Shown here: positions 34,484 to 45,719 of the stretch, in pieces
Numbering within the stretch: the stretch's first letter is position 1
How the letters are laid out: the number at the start of each line of letters is the position of its first letter
Source of the DNA: Ariolimax columbianus
Lineage: Eukaryota; Mollusca; Gastropoda; Stylommatophora; Arionidae
Length of the DNA: 64,000 nt
Assembly: GCA_036924085.1 (NCBI GenBank)
Contig: JAVGWX010000008.1
Span: 54,001,314 to 54,065,313, forward strand
Direction: 5' to 3'
Program-made: the position numbers and the translations under genes
Notes under the pieces: model-generated
The model's database searches: none
What the model was told of the DNA's origin: nothing
Seen by the model: only the letters and a program-made list of their open reading frames with translations

Positions 34484-34622
34484 GATGTGTCAGGCTAAAA
34501 GAAGCAACGTCCCACCATCCTTCTCAGGACAAACACTGAAGTTGAAGAAGAAGAAGAAAAAGAAGAAGAAGAAGAAGAAGAAGAAGAAGAAGAAGAAGAA
34601 GAAGAAGAAGAAGAAGAAGAGA
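34484..34622 (+). mobile_element. SINE family A 3' fragment with (GAA)n tail
   Basis: 'gatgtgtcaggctaaaagaa' and 'tctcaggacaaacactgaag' are SINE-A 3' text as at 25000-25090, followed by about 80 bp of (GAA)n. Confidence 0.7.
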
Positions 34623-34987
34623 ACAAAAGTATTTTTTAAAAACCTATTCTGTGCAGCTCTACTATTCTATCTTCAAGGGCCTACTGCAGAATGTCGACTT
34701 GTGCTCTCCTCGCTGTAGTGAAATGTAAGAATTTTTAAGAGGCCCATCACTATCGGGGATCAGAGGGCCGAGCCTCACTTGGTTGATCAAGCTTCAGTAA
34801 CACAGACTCATTTTATGTGCACTTCGTGATCGTGCAAATTGTGTTCTTGGTCAGTGTATTGCACCTGACCCTGACTTTAAAGAATTAGCCCTGGTTGCTG
34901 TTATTAACAATATCTTTGATGCTGCCACCTCAGCTGTTTAGTTTTTATTGTAATTTGTGTTGATATTGTTATAATAACTTAAATTTT

Positions 34988-35213
34988 CTGTGGGATTCCG
35001 TGGCGAAGTGGTTTAGCCGTCGGCCTCTTGATCATGTGTTGTGGCTTGATGCGGAGTCCCCTGCATCTCTCATAGCCACCCTCTAGTCGTCTTGTCCTTG
35101 ACTTGCTACTGGGGTCGGGCGGCTAGAGACGAGCGAGTGGGGGTACAAAGTAGCGCAGTTAATCCTTACTAAAAATAGCGCTAGCAAATAAATTATGCCA
35201 TCATCGTCTACGA
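34988..35213 (+). mobile_element. SINE family G copy
   Basis: It is collinear with 32503-32762 ('gattccgtggcgaagtggtt', 'gactaaaaatagcgctagca'-like text, 'catcatcgtctac'). A deletion removes the B box. Confidence 0.8.
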
Positions 35214-35409
35214 TGTTGAACTTAAATTATTTCTCTTGATTTTACCAACGAATGCTCTAGGTATATCAGCACAGCAGAAGAGATCATGTCTGGCCGGGAA
35301 TACAAAGATTGGCTTCGTTGTGTCAAGTCTTGCAACGTTGACCGGCAGGAGGGGACCAAGGTACTCATGAACCTTATGCTTGTTCGAAAAGTAGTGGCAT
35401 CTTGAATTC

Positions 35410-35830
35410 TGTCGACTGTCTTATTGTTGCTTCCTTTTCAAATATGTGGTTGCAACTATTGTTTCGTTTGGGTCTTTTTCTGGAGGATCCACAGCGAAAT
35501 TTACCCCATTATATTGATCTTGTTCTTCTTCTTTGCGTTCGGTTTCGTATGCAAATTTCTTGGGACCAGAAGGGATGTCTCTATGAAGTGACACGTCAGT
35601 CGCAGGTCCACAATGGTTCCCCACAGTTTATCTTGTATGTTTCTTTCCTCGGGCCAGTTCTTCTCACGGGAGCCTTGGTGCAGTGGACATGTTTGCAGGA
35701 TGTGTTCTGGAGTCTGGGGTCCTCTCTGACATGTGCATTGTGCAGTCTGTGCTGATTTCATTGTATGCATATGTGCATGTAGTCTGCAATGACCTGTACT
35801 GACGCGGAAAATTGTGGTATACTATTTCCT
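35410..35830 (-). mobile_element. LINE post-RNase H C-terminal fragment
   Basis: The minus-strand frame reads GPQTPEHILQTCPLHQGSRE and KLWGTIVDLRLTCHFIE. This is the Cys/His-containing tail that follows RNase H in I-group-type LINEs and matches in layout the CPCGTGKMTAEHLLQNC tail of the LINE at 36466. It faces the plus-strand RNase H piece at 35915. Confidence 0.75.
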
Positions 35831-35914
35831 ATTCAGTCTATCGCCTGGGTCCTGTGGGTATTTGCTGTTCGTTTCTCTATCCACTGTTGTTTATATTTTG
35901 TTTATTAATATTGG

Positions 35915-36352
35915 AGACGTCTATCCTCAACCCATGTGGACGCACGTCTTCACAGATGGATCATCAGAGAAAGCATTAAGTAAAGGAGAGGCGTGACACG
36001 TCATACTTCTACAGGATGGAACCGTTATAGAAAAAGCAAGTGCTGCCGGCAAATCTTATAACAGAGCAACAGGCAATAATTAAAGCAAACTATTGGATGA
36101 AAAGGGGTTAAATAGTGTTTCTGTGGGAAATTTGGCAGGCCACACAAAGAGAACTACGAGATAGTATGGAAAGGGAACTGATATGCCAGCTAAACAAACT
36201 CTCAGACCACAAAAAAATCACCCTTCAGTGGATTCCAGCTCATTGCTGCATACCTGGGAATGAATGGGCGGACAGACTGGCCAGGGAGGGAAGACAAAGA
36301 GAGCAATTCACCCACCTAGTGTCACTGCCAGAAGTCAAGGCACACATCTAAA
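35915..36352 (+). mobile_element. LINE RNase H domain fragment
   Basis: WTHVFTDGSSEKALSKG (about 35937-35990) is the first-Asp strand, then DGTVIEKASAAGKSYN. After a break, KITLQWIPAHCCIPGNEWAD and RLAREG (36210-36290) form the His/Asp end of the fold. Stops interrupt the middle. It is a different subfamily from the neighbouring LINE at 36437-39600. Confidence 0.8.
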
Positions 36353-36465
36353 AAAAATATAAACAACAGTGGGTTATATCGATCTCATAAGCGACATTTA
36401 ATATTCTTCATTCCGCTCGAGTCATCTCCTGCCGCTTTCTTCTTCTTCTTCTTCTTCGTACGCAG

Positions 36466-37107
36466 TCAGACAGTAACCATTATTTTTTCGAAAAAAGCGG
36501 CGGTCATCCTGAGGCTGTCGCCACTGCCATAGAGCTTGTCTTGCAGTTCCACTGGTGATGGCCACATCTGCTCTCTCTGATCCTCGTATGTCGAGCAGTT
36601 CTGCAGCAGATGTTCAGCGGTCATTTTACCAGTACCGCACGGGCATTCGTCGGTACACCCTATCTTCAATTTGTTGAATAGGTGGTACCTCAGTCTATTG
36701 TGGCCAGTGCGAAGTCTGAAGACAACGACCTGCTCTCTTCGGTTCAACTGGTAATAGGCATCGTTTTTGGTGTAACCAGTATGTTCGGTTTCCCATTTGG
36801 TCATGTATCTGGCTTTGATAAGCCGTTTTGACTCTTCGTACGTCATACTAGTATCTGTTTGTGGTAGTCTTGCACCTTCTTTTGCCAGTCTGTCTGCCTC
36901 CTCGTTGCCTTGGATGTTGCAGTGTGATGGGACCCACTGTACCACTACCCTTTTTGGTGCGGACTGCTGGCACAGTTTGCAGAGTGCTGCTCTTAAGTCA
37001 TTAAGCTCAGTATTTTTCTGGCTTTTTAGCGCTGTGACTACGGCGAGAGCATCTGTAAGCAGGACTATATGGCTTTCATTTTCACTGTGTGTCACCATTT
37101 CTTCCAC
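36466..37107 (-). pseudogene. LINE ORF2, RNase H core and Cys/His tail
   Basis: 213 codons in the same frame as the two segments above. RNase H residues are LLTDALAVVTAL (Asp near 18) and WVPSHCNIQGNEEADRLAKE (His and Asp, about 58-77). After the domain comes GYTKNDAYYQLNRREQVVVF and a zinc-knuckle-like CTDECPCGTGKMTAEHLLQN (about 151-170) plus Cys. The natural stop is at 36466, followed by a very short 3' UTR and (GAA)n. All four acidic positions expected for RNase H are present across the stops. Confidence 0.88.
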
Positions 37108-37167
37108 TGCCGCCCTCAGTGCCTCTGCCTCCGCTCTGAAATTGCTTGTGTACTTACCAGTAGCGAA

Positions 37168-38415
37168 TTACAGTGTTATTTTTCTGCCATTTGGTAGGTT
37201 CAGGAATGCTCCTGCCCCTCCGTTCTGTGTAGTGTTTGTTACAGAACCGTCGGTGTATGCATGGGTCCAGTCCATGCTTGGGTAGCTTTTCGTTATGAAG
37301 CTTAGGGTAGTATCTCTCCTTTCTTTTTCAGTCTGGCAGTTTTTGTTTGCAATACCTGGTATATTTTCTACCACCTCTGGAAATATATCCTGCCTCCAGG
37401 TAGGTTTTCGTTCAGTAGTGATGGGTTTTGGTGTTGTTAGTGCGTTTATGGGATCTTCGTGCATCTTTGCTTTGGCTATTTCTGCAAAGTTTCTCCGCTT
37501 TAGTTTCCCATTTCCCAAATTGTTTAGTCTCTGGTGCATTGGATGGTCGGTCAGTCTTCGGAGTTTCTCTGACTGCAGCTGGGCTCTGCAGTCTCTTCTA
37601 TCGGTCATGGATTGCAGTTTTGTAATCTTTTGAAGTTCTACAATTGGCGTTGACTTCATGCCACCTGTTATAATTCTCATGGCTTGGTTTTGAAGTTTGT
37701 TAACTTTATCAAAGTTCGCCTTCGCTGTTGTTGTCCATGCCGCAATGCCATACTCGAGAACTGGTCTCACTCTTCCAGTGTACAGTTTCTTTAGTATGCC
37801 TTCGTCTGCTCCCCAGCTTGTGCCAGCAAGTTTCCTCATGATTGCCATTCTTTCTCTGGCTTTCATTCGATTTCTCTCAATCTGACTTTTCCATGTCATG
37901 CGCCGATCAAATGTGACTCCCAGATAGGTTAAGTTGTCGTTTGGTTGCAGGAATTTGCCATTTAGACTTAATTTGGTATTTTGGGGTTTTAATGAAAGCG
38001 AGAATATTTTGCATGTGGTTTTCTCCTCGTTTATTTTGACCAGCCATGAGTTCGCCCACTCTTCCAGCGATGTTAGGGCCGTCTGCATCCGATTTCTTGC
38101 TATGGTGAGATTCTTTTCAGAGGTCCACATAGCCAGATCGTCTGCAAACATTGATCTATGGACTCTTCTTGGTATATTCTCTGTAATATCGTTTATATAT
38201 ACCAGGAAGAGTGTGGGTGACAGTACTCCCCCTTGGGGTACTCCCTGCTTGAGTGTCACCTTTTTGCTCATATGCCCTTGTACTTGGACTCTGGCCGTTC
38301 TTTGTTTGAGGTAGTGGTTGATCCATTTGTACATTTTCCCACAAACATCACTTCTTTTTAGCTTGACTCTAAGTCCGTCTTTCCAGACTTTGTCAAATGC
38401 CTTTTCCAGATCCAC
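37168..38415 (-). pseudogene. LINE ORF2, catalytic RT core and start of RNase H
   Basis: 415 codons directly after the TGA, beginning GTG GAT. It holds RT motif A (DLEKAFDKVW, residues 2-11), motif B (GVPQGGVLSPTLF, about 58-70), motif C with the catalytic pair (MFADDLAMW, about 89-97), LTYLGVTFDRRMTW (about 163-176), and the thumb. The first RNase H strand is AYTDGSVTNTTQNGGAGAF near residues 385-403. A TAA at 37168-37170 ends it, and the frame continues as FATGKYTSNFRAEAEAL, including the RNase H Glu. Confidence 0.88.
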
Positions 38416-39498
38416 TCAAACAGCTACTGTGTGTTTCTGTGCCTGGTAGGCACCTTCTATCTCCTGGGCAATGAGGATGACCTGGTCCTCAGTGGATCTG
38501 TGCTGTCTAAAGCCTGCTTGCTGTGGAATTAGTATTCGTTTTTCTTCCGGATGCCACATCAGTCTGGTGTTTATCATCCGTTCCATCAGCTTGCCGACAC
38601 AGCTCAGTAGGCTGATGGGCCTGTATCCATTTGGATCTGTTTTATCCTTTCCTGTTTTTGGTACTGGTACAAGTATTGCGTCTTTCCATGCCTGGGGTAC
38701 AATTCCCCTTTTCCAGCTTTGGTTCAGGACCGATAGCAGTTTCCTCTTCGCTGTTTGGTCCAGCCCCATCAGCATTTCGTTTGTTATCTCGTCTTTTCCG
38801 GGAGATTTCCTTTTCTTTAATGTTTTCATAGCCTCTTCCATTTCGCGCATTGTTAATTTGGCCATCATGTGCTCTTCAGGAGCCGTATTCATGTTGTCGT
38901 GCCCCTTTAGCTCTTCGCTAATGTCTGTATGCTTATCTGCAGGGACCTCGATGTGGTTTGCTCTGGCATAGTGATCGACAAAGGCGTTTGCGGCTTTCTT
39001 ACCTGTGATCAAGTTCTCGCCCTGCTTGATGGTAATTTGTTTATTTGACGGGGTTTCGTCGTTCATGGCTCTGACTAGCTTCCATAGCTTGTTCCCGTCT
39101 TTGTCCAGGTTTAGGCTTTCCGTTTTATTTTTCCAGCTTTCTCTTGCTGTTTGCTTAAGAGTGTGTTTGTATTTCGCCGTGGCGGCTTTGAGGGCGATGT
39201 TTGCCTCCATGGATTTTTCTCGCTCTGCCATGTTCCTAGCATTTGTTACTGCATCTTCCGCTTTCTGCAACTCATCATTCCAGTAGGGCTTATAGTTTTT
39301 CCTAGCTCCTCTTGGGATGGTTTCAGTGGCGGCTTGCATTATTGCCTTGCTTAGGCTTTCCACCATGGGCTTCATTTTGTTGTTTTGTGTGTTGATGGTT
39401 TCACACAGCCCATCTGTCAGGATTGCAAATCTGTCCCAGTCGGCTCGTTTGTAAATCCAACGTGGGAGCGGTTTTGTTTCCTGTGGGCCTACTTCCAT
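38416..39498 (-). pseudogene. LINE ORF2, EN-RT linker and N-terminal RT segment
   Basis: 360 codons from the first ATG; the frame is open a further 14 codons upstream. The first 200 residues are a basic linker (PRWIYKRADWDRF near residue 12, NYKPYWNDELQ near 67). RT blocks follow: LKKRKSPGKDEITNEML (about 227-243), GIVPQAWKDAILVPVPKTGK (about 265-284), NGYRPISLLSCVGKLMER (about 290-308) and IPQQAGFRQHRSTEDQV (about 324-340). A TGA at 38416-38418 stops it immediately before the DLEKAFD motif. The next segment continues in the same frame. Confidence 0.88.
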
Positions 39499-39694
39499 GT
39501 CAATGGTTAGCCTGGTCGCTACCTGCCAGTTGGTTTAGCACCTGGCGGTCTATTTTATGGCCTGCCGCTTTCAATACACCGCATACCTAGTTGGATTGTT
39601 AGGTTGTTCCTCTTTGGTATGTTACATGCATCTGAAGTTTCTTTCCTTGACATTCAGATAAATTCTATTTTCGTTTTGTTATTTTCTTCCGTGT

Positions 39695-39875
39695 GGTTGG
39701 GAAGTGAACACATGTTATCCGTGTGGTTGGGAAGTTAACAAATGTTGTCCGTGTGGTTGGGAAGTGAACATATGTTATCCGTGTGGTTGGGAAGTGAACA
39801 AATGTTATCTGTGTGGTTGGGAAATGAACACATGTTATCCGTGTGGTTGGGAAGTGAACAAATGTTATCGAGGAT
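39695..39875. repeat. Minisatellite, 30 bp unit
   Basis: About six copies of 'ccgtgtggttgggaagtgaa' plus 'catatgttat'. They lie about 100 bp from the 5' truncation point of the LINE. Confidence 0.92.
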
Positions 39876-40179
39876 GACCAGTTCAGGTATCTTCGAAGGA
39901 TTGACAGTAAACATGGCTAAGACACTTTCTTGGTGGCTTGTTTGATTTATGTACTTACTACTCAAGGTCGTGTGACTAAGAGATCTTGTTTATTAAAGCA
40001 AATGGTAAACATTAACCCAGTTATAAAGTGGTACCTGAGTAATGGAAGTCGAGATAGCAATACTGCTACCTCATACATTGAAATCTGCAGCGTTTCATCC
40101 CTGAGAGCAGCATCTGTAATGGGACTTTCTTTACATTTACCAGGACCGAAGACGCACTGTACGAGTTGATAGCAGTCAG

Positions 40180-40475
40180 TAACTCATAAGTGTCTGCTTT
40201 CGTCAGAGTCAGCCAAACAGATCGGGACAAGATCGTATTCTGACTCTAAATGGCGGTCTTGGAAACAAGTTGCGTCTATGCAGCCTGGCTTAGAGATTAT
40301 GCGTCGAAGTGGGAAGGCAAATCCTATCCAAAAAATGTGCCGTGCTGAAACCGGATGTGTTGGGCAAAAATGCCCCCAAATCGAAGATTAGCTGTAAACT
40401 ACTACATAAGGTAACAGAACGTCCTTTTCGGGACGAACGACAGGACGACGCTGGCGACGAAGAAGAAGGTAATAT
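40180..40475 (+). mobile_element. SINE family A copy
   Basis: 'gcagtcagtaactcataagt' head, 'ccggatgtgttgggcaaaaa' core, 'agctgtaaactactacataa' and a tail 'gacgaagaagaagg' are collinear with 24870-25115 and 49220-49570. Confidence 0.75.
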
Positions 40476-40639
40476 TAATCGTTGACGTAGTTACTTCGGT
40501 TTCCTTCGGAGAGCGAGTGAAAGAGCAGCCTTGAGATAGATCTTCTAACCAATAGACGTGCTTTCGAAACTTCTGTTGGGAGCGAAAGTCAATCAGGTTC
40601 ACACGAACATGCTAATCAATACCCCACGTCACGCCCTCG

Positions 40640-40815
40640 TTTCTGCTTCTCGAAACAGGCTATGTCACAGAATTCTGACCAACGAGTTTAACTTATTCAC
40701 TACAGTTCCAATATGCGTGAGATTACCGAGGGACATCGCAATGCACTATAGCCAGGAGGTCATCAGCCCACCTTCACAAGTAGGCCTTTGGATGTAAGAA
40801 GAGACAGGGTATAAC
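40640..40815 (+). mobile_element. Interspersed repeat family F copy
   Basis: 'gcttctcgaaacaggctatg', 'attctgaccaacgagttt', 'gacatcgcaatgcactatag' and 'ggatgtaagaagagacaggg' match 24380-24560 with many substitutions. Confidence 0.55.
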
Positions 40816-40869
40816 CCACTGTCAAAAAAGCGCCATCATGAGTAAATTTAAGACGGCTCAGGTAGCTTC

Positions 40870-41625
40870 ATATAACAACACATCGACAACAACAAATCGA
40901 CAACAACACATTGACGATAATACATCGAGAACAATACATTGACAACAGCACATCGACAACAATACATCGACAACAACACATCGACAACAACACATCGACA
41001 ACACATCGACAACAACACATCGACAACAATATATCGACAACAACACATCGACAACACATCGACAACAACACATCGATAACAACACATAGACAACGACACA
41101 TCGATAACAACACATAGACAACGACACATCGACAACACATCGACAATACAACGACAACAACAAATCGACAACAACACATCGGCAACAACACATCGATAAC
41201 AACACTTAGACAACGACACATCGACAACAACACATCGACAACAACACATCGACAACACATCGACAACAACACTTCGACATCGACACATTGACAACAACAC
41301 ATAGACAACGACACATCGACAACAACACATCAAAAACAACACATCGACAACAACACATCGACAACAATACATCGACAACAACACATCGACAACACATCGA
41401 CAACAACACATCGACAACACATCGACAACAACACATCGACAACAACACATCGACAACAACACATCGATAACAACACATAGACAACAACACATCGACAACA
41501 ACACATCGACAACAACACATCGATAACAACACATCGACAACAACACATCGATAACAACACATAGACAACGACTCATCGACAACAACACATCGATAACAAC
41601 ACATAGACAACGACACATCGACAGG
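40870..41625. repeat. 12/9 bp minisatellite (ACATCGACAACA)
   Basis: About 60 copies of acatcgacaaca with shorter and variant units. Open frames in five of six reading frames give artefactual Cys/Val/Leu or His/Asn/Thr strings, including a 269-codon one. Confidence 0.97.
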
Positions 41626-41690
41626 AACATGATAGGCACTATCAAAAGAGATGACATTCATCAGCCTCTTGCCGTTCCAGCACTTCAGTC

Positions 41691-41958
41691 TAGTAAAGTA
41701 AAGTAAAGTAAAGTAAAGTAAAGTATCCCATATCATTACTACCGTAGGTGTGTGAGGTGTTAGTGATCTCACATTTCAAAGGCTCGGCTATATGAGGGTA
41801 GTAGCCATCTCCTCTCCCTCGCCGCTTTTACTTCCCGGACTGAACCGGTACCCATTTAAGGCTGGGTCGACCGGGGAGCCGTTGCGATCTGAAAAAAAAC
41901 ATTTCCGCCTCAACTAGGGAATGAACCCAGGACCACTAAAATACGAAGCCAGCTCGTT
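41691..41958 (-). mobile_element. SINE family B copy with (AGTAA)n tail
   Basis: The reverse complement matches 1394-1658. The pentanucleotide tail (plus reading 'agtaaagtaaagtaaagtaa') is at 41691-41725. The head lies at about 41920-41958 with a reversed B box ('gggaatgaacccagg'). Confidence 0.75.
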
Positions 41959-41959
41959 A

Positions 41960-43600
41960 ACCGTATTAACTAATATATTGCTAAACATGATACTTCTAGA
42001 AAGGAGAATGTACCTTTGTTACGATAGCAAGTCAAAAGAAGGATACAATCAACTTCCTTACAGTTACGCCATCTTCAGCATACAGAGACAAATGTTAAAT
42101 CTTCCATTCTTATTTGGGGAATAGTTGAGAACGAAAAACAATGAAGAAGAAGAAGAAGAAAAGATGAAAAAGAAAGTAAAACGTCCTCTTCTTCTGTGAC
42201 CGCATCTTTGATGTTCACGCCTTCATACGCCTTCCAGGATGAACTCAACCATTGTTTGGAAATCCTCTTTAGCTCCGAACAATTCAGTGTTTAACCTTTG
42301 GGCGAGTGTGACCTCATAACTGAGGACAATCCTGTAACACATGCTCAGCACTTTGCTTGTTTAGTCACGTGTGTACATGAGTCAAGCAGGCAGTATGAGG
42401 TTGAAAATGTGTTTATTCAGTCTGTTCCGCCATTTTCTAGGGGAAGAATAGTGATATGTCCCTGCTACAGTGTGTGATAGCTGTCGCTGGGTTGGATATC
42501 GTCTGAGAACTTAGAAAAATTAAGTGAGTGAAAGAAAAAACCAGAAAAAATAGCTTTTTGTCTTTTTTTAATAGTCGCTAATTAGCCTCGTTTATCTTAG
42601 TTATATTCTTGTCTTTGATCTATTGACCGATAATTGACGGAAAAAGTCAACGAACGTCACGCACGGATGTCTGCAATATGTCTTCTACTTTTGTTGGTCT
42701 GCTATTGTCCTTCATTAGGGGTCCCGGATTCTGATTTCTTCGTCTATGGCCCTTCATCAGGTTAGCTTCATATCGGACTCGCTTTTGTCTTCGTTCTAAA
42801 TTTTATGTCTTTGCACTTATAGGGACTGCATAAAGGTCTCACCTGAGGGCATGATGGATTATAATCCAGCATGTTAAGATAGTTAAGTGAATCGTTTCAG
42901 ACAAGAATGAATGTTCCCTACTCTTAGTATCGGTGACGTGTTTTACGTGTTCTACTACTAACCTCAGTAAACTGATCACACTGCAGCAGTTACTATAATG
43001 ACTTGGTTTCTGTTGTCAATGAGCTATTAATCTGGTTATGTCCCTTAGTATAGCTGATGTCCTGAAAAATGGGAACAGGGTCATATTTTTAACCATGGTC
43101 TCTGCTCTTTGCTGAATAATGTGAATTTGTGCTAATTTTAATGGAGGTCAAAAATATGTCAACGTGTTATTGTTTTCTCGGCGATGGATTGGTGGTGCTT
43201 CTCTGTATTTTGTCATGTATCGCGCCTCTCTCAGGACGGCCCTGTGCGACAGCGTCTACACATGTGCTTTGAAATCAGGGGCAGGAACAAACCACAGCCC
43301 TCATGGAGTCGTTCCCGGGGCCGCCTGGGAAACATCTTGTTGTGACGCATTGCCTTCACTACATCTGTCCTGCCTGAGACTCTGCCATGGGCATGCACAG
43401 CCTGTGCAACGGGTCCTGGATTACTTGACTTTATAATATTGACATCTTTTCAATTGTACAAATGGCAAGGCGAGTGTCCATTGCATTTGCGGAACTAATG
43501 AAAATCAAAATACAAAATGCTAATTAGCGAGAATAAAACATAAACTATGAGGATCAGTAGAACACCTAGGCCACTCAAGATAAGTGTAAGTGATATTGCT
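41960..43600. other. No assignable gene; one SINE-A stub
   Basis: 'tagttgagaacgaaaaacaa' plus a short (GAA)n at 42122-42163 is the 3' tip of SINE-A. The rest shows no family motif. A plus frame of 90 codons (43164-43436) is Cys/His-rich, but it has no recognisable domain or splice context. Confidence 0.4.
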
Positions 43601-44195
43601 CTTCAACAGCCATGAGTTCAAGCATTTGGGCAGTATTTTTTCGACAGACGGTAGGATCGACAAGGAAATTGAGACTAGGTGTCAGAAAGCATGTGTCTTA
43701 TCAGCGGCCACTACTGCTTAGGCGGACACGTATTAGTTTGGCAACAATGTAACAGCTGATAAACAGTATATGTATGCCGACTCTGTGCTACCAGTGCCAA
43801 ACATGGCTTTTGTCCAGTGTACGTGAGAGCAGAATTTCGACTTAGTAGTATTTGAGGAAGGTCATCGAAGTTACCAGGAGAGACAGAATTTGAACGGCGA
43901 CATTCGAAATATGGTCGGCACTTCGTCTTGTGTCTAATACATTTCCAAGCAGAAAATAAGTTGGTTTGGTCATCTCATGAGAATACACCCTCATCAACTT
44001 CCACTGATAGCTTATAACGCTGGTAGATCTAGCTACAGTGCAAGGGGCGGCCGCCATGCAGGTGGATAGATGACATTAAATTGATTGTGCAGAGACACGG
44101 ACTTACATTGTTCGACGCAACGCACTTGGCGCAGGTTGGACGGCTTAAACTTCCCATGACGCTCAACGGCACAAAGGGAAAGAAAACTAACTACT
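43600..44195 (+). mobile_element. LINE C-terminal fragment
   Basis: SSSIWAVFFRQTVGST is out of frame, but the in-frame reading gives FKHLGSIFSTDGRIDKEIET (about 43616-43675). Then, with shifts, come FGHLMRIHPHQLPLIAYNAG (about 43967-44025) and RWIDDIKLIVQRHGLTLFDA with THLAQVGRLKLP (44060-44155). This is the usual YLGS ... GH-x-x-R ... RWID ... HLA order. Confidence 0.75.
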
Positions 44196-44199
44196 AACT

Positions 44200-45355
44200 A
44201 CTATAGAAATCAAAAGAAATTAAGTGCAACACACCTAAAATATCAACCTTCAACTCCGATGTAAAGTCCGTTCTATTATATGACTGAAACAGGAAGAACA
44301 ATAACAAAAAACATTGAAAAAGATCGAGAATTTTACAATTTTACTAATGGGTGCCTGTGCGGAATACAGAGATTGAAATGGGGTGATTACATCACTATTG
44401 TTAAATTTGTCGGTGAAATGTAGATCTATATCGATGGAGTATGACGTGTGGAGAAGGTGCTGGAGTTGGATAGGATACACATAAGGAAAGTAGGTGAAAG
44501 AATTGGAAGACAGGAAACTGTTCTAGAATTTCCAAATGAAACGAAAAAGCAACAAGAACACACATAAGGTAGACAACTCGACACAAACACAAAGAAAATA
44601 GGAAAAGCATGGACAGGGCTGGAGTGGATGATCCAGAACTGGACACGTATTTTTTGAAGACGTGTGCTCCATACGAAGCTGAGAGGTTTTAATTGACTGA
44701 TATTCTCATGAACCAGAAGTATTGTATCAGTTTGTAACGTATGTAGCCTGTTTGTATTGCAAATTTTAAAAATTTGAAGTTGACGTGAGATACGAAACTA
44801 TCACTTTCAGTTATAGTCTGTCTTGCGAGGATTTAGAACGAGCCGAAGGATTAAGCCAACTAATATGCTTTCTGAACTTTTAAAAACGCTTTTTAGACTT
44901 CTTCTCATTTATGTATATGTTAATACTCGTCTTAGCTCAGCTGTACCTTGTCTATGTTCTGTCATGTTCATATGTTCATTCCTTTATTAGCTCTATTAGT
45001 TATTTATTCGCTATATCGCCAAAGCAAGTCTTTTGTTGTACTTATGTATAAAAGCATTCTAAGATATATGTTTTCGAATGACAAAGGGTTTTCGTTCCCC
45101 CGAGTGTTACTGGAACCCGGATTTGGCGCAAAGATTAACAACACTGCAACTTATCAGGCATATCGTAATAAGCGACAAATAAGGGTTCTTCATGGGGCTG
45201 ATTCTTTCATCCTGTATAAACTGCAAGCAAAAATAAGTTCGACAGATAGGGAGCTTGTCGACATTTAATAACGGCTTATACTTGTTGAACATCTATGTTT
45301 CACATCGAGTTGAGAAAGTTTTGATTGATTTATTGAATTGTTTTTGTTGCTAGTT
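44200..45355. other. No assignable gene
   Basis: AT-rich DNA with scattered short frames. The 45100-45265 plus frame includes AYRNKRQIRVLHG, weakly similar to 25500-25560 (minus). Confidence 0.3.
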
Positions 45356-45359
45356 ATTG

Positions 45360-45715
45360 GTGTTATTGTTGTTGGATGTCCACAATGAGAAGGATTACTC
45401 TTTTGCTCGCCCTTAAAAGTATGTCAAGTTCCAGGTTGTCGTGGTTTTCCTCACATCCCGAGCGTGTTGATGAAGTTGGACCGGGGTCGTCCAGTCGGCT
45501 GTGCTATGCTTGGCTTCATCTGCGTGTTGCTCACTACTACAGTGATCACGTTGATCCCTCAACTTTTTATCCATAATGCCATAAAAACAGCCCGTTTCCA
45601 GGAAGGGCTACGAGGAAGTAAAGGTGATGATTTTAGCCAGTACTTTTTGCCTGACCTTGACTAACATGTCTGATCAGTATATTTTGCCTGACCAGACGTT
45701 AGTCTTCCTTTCCGT
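45360..45715 (-). mobile_element. Interspersed repeat family E copy
   Basis: It runs from (GTT)-like tail text at 45360-45375 through 'cctcacatcccgagcgtgtt', 'tgctatgcttggcttcatct' and 'ccgtttccaggaagggctac' to two 37-bp units (45630-45700). It is collinear with 61740-62095. Confidence 0.75.
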
Positions 45716-45719
45716 GTTG

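Larger units (their letters stand above)
36437..39600 (-). mobile_element. RNase H-bearing LINE (I-group-like), 5' truncated, best preserved element
   Basis: On the minus strand the element runs from about 39600 (end of the endonuclease, frame uncertain) through RT, RNase H and a Cys/His tail to a 3' end 'gactgcgtacgaagaag' with a (GAA)n tail at 36437-36457. One continuous frame of about 1,010 codons (39498-36466) is broken only by two in-frame stops, with no frameshift. Two shorter copies lie at 59873 and 61020. A 30-bp minisatellite lies just beyond its 5' end. Confidence 0.9.

Noticed and set aside
40848..41772. Long frames of Cys/Val/Asp/Leu/Met repeats (up to 269 codons)
   Set aside because: They are produced by the 12-bp ACATCGACAACA array; many frames are open at once.
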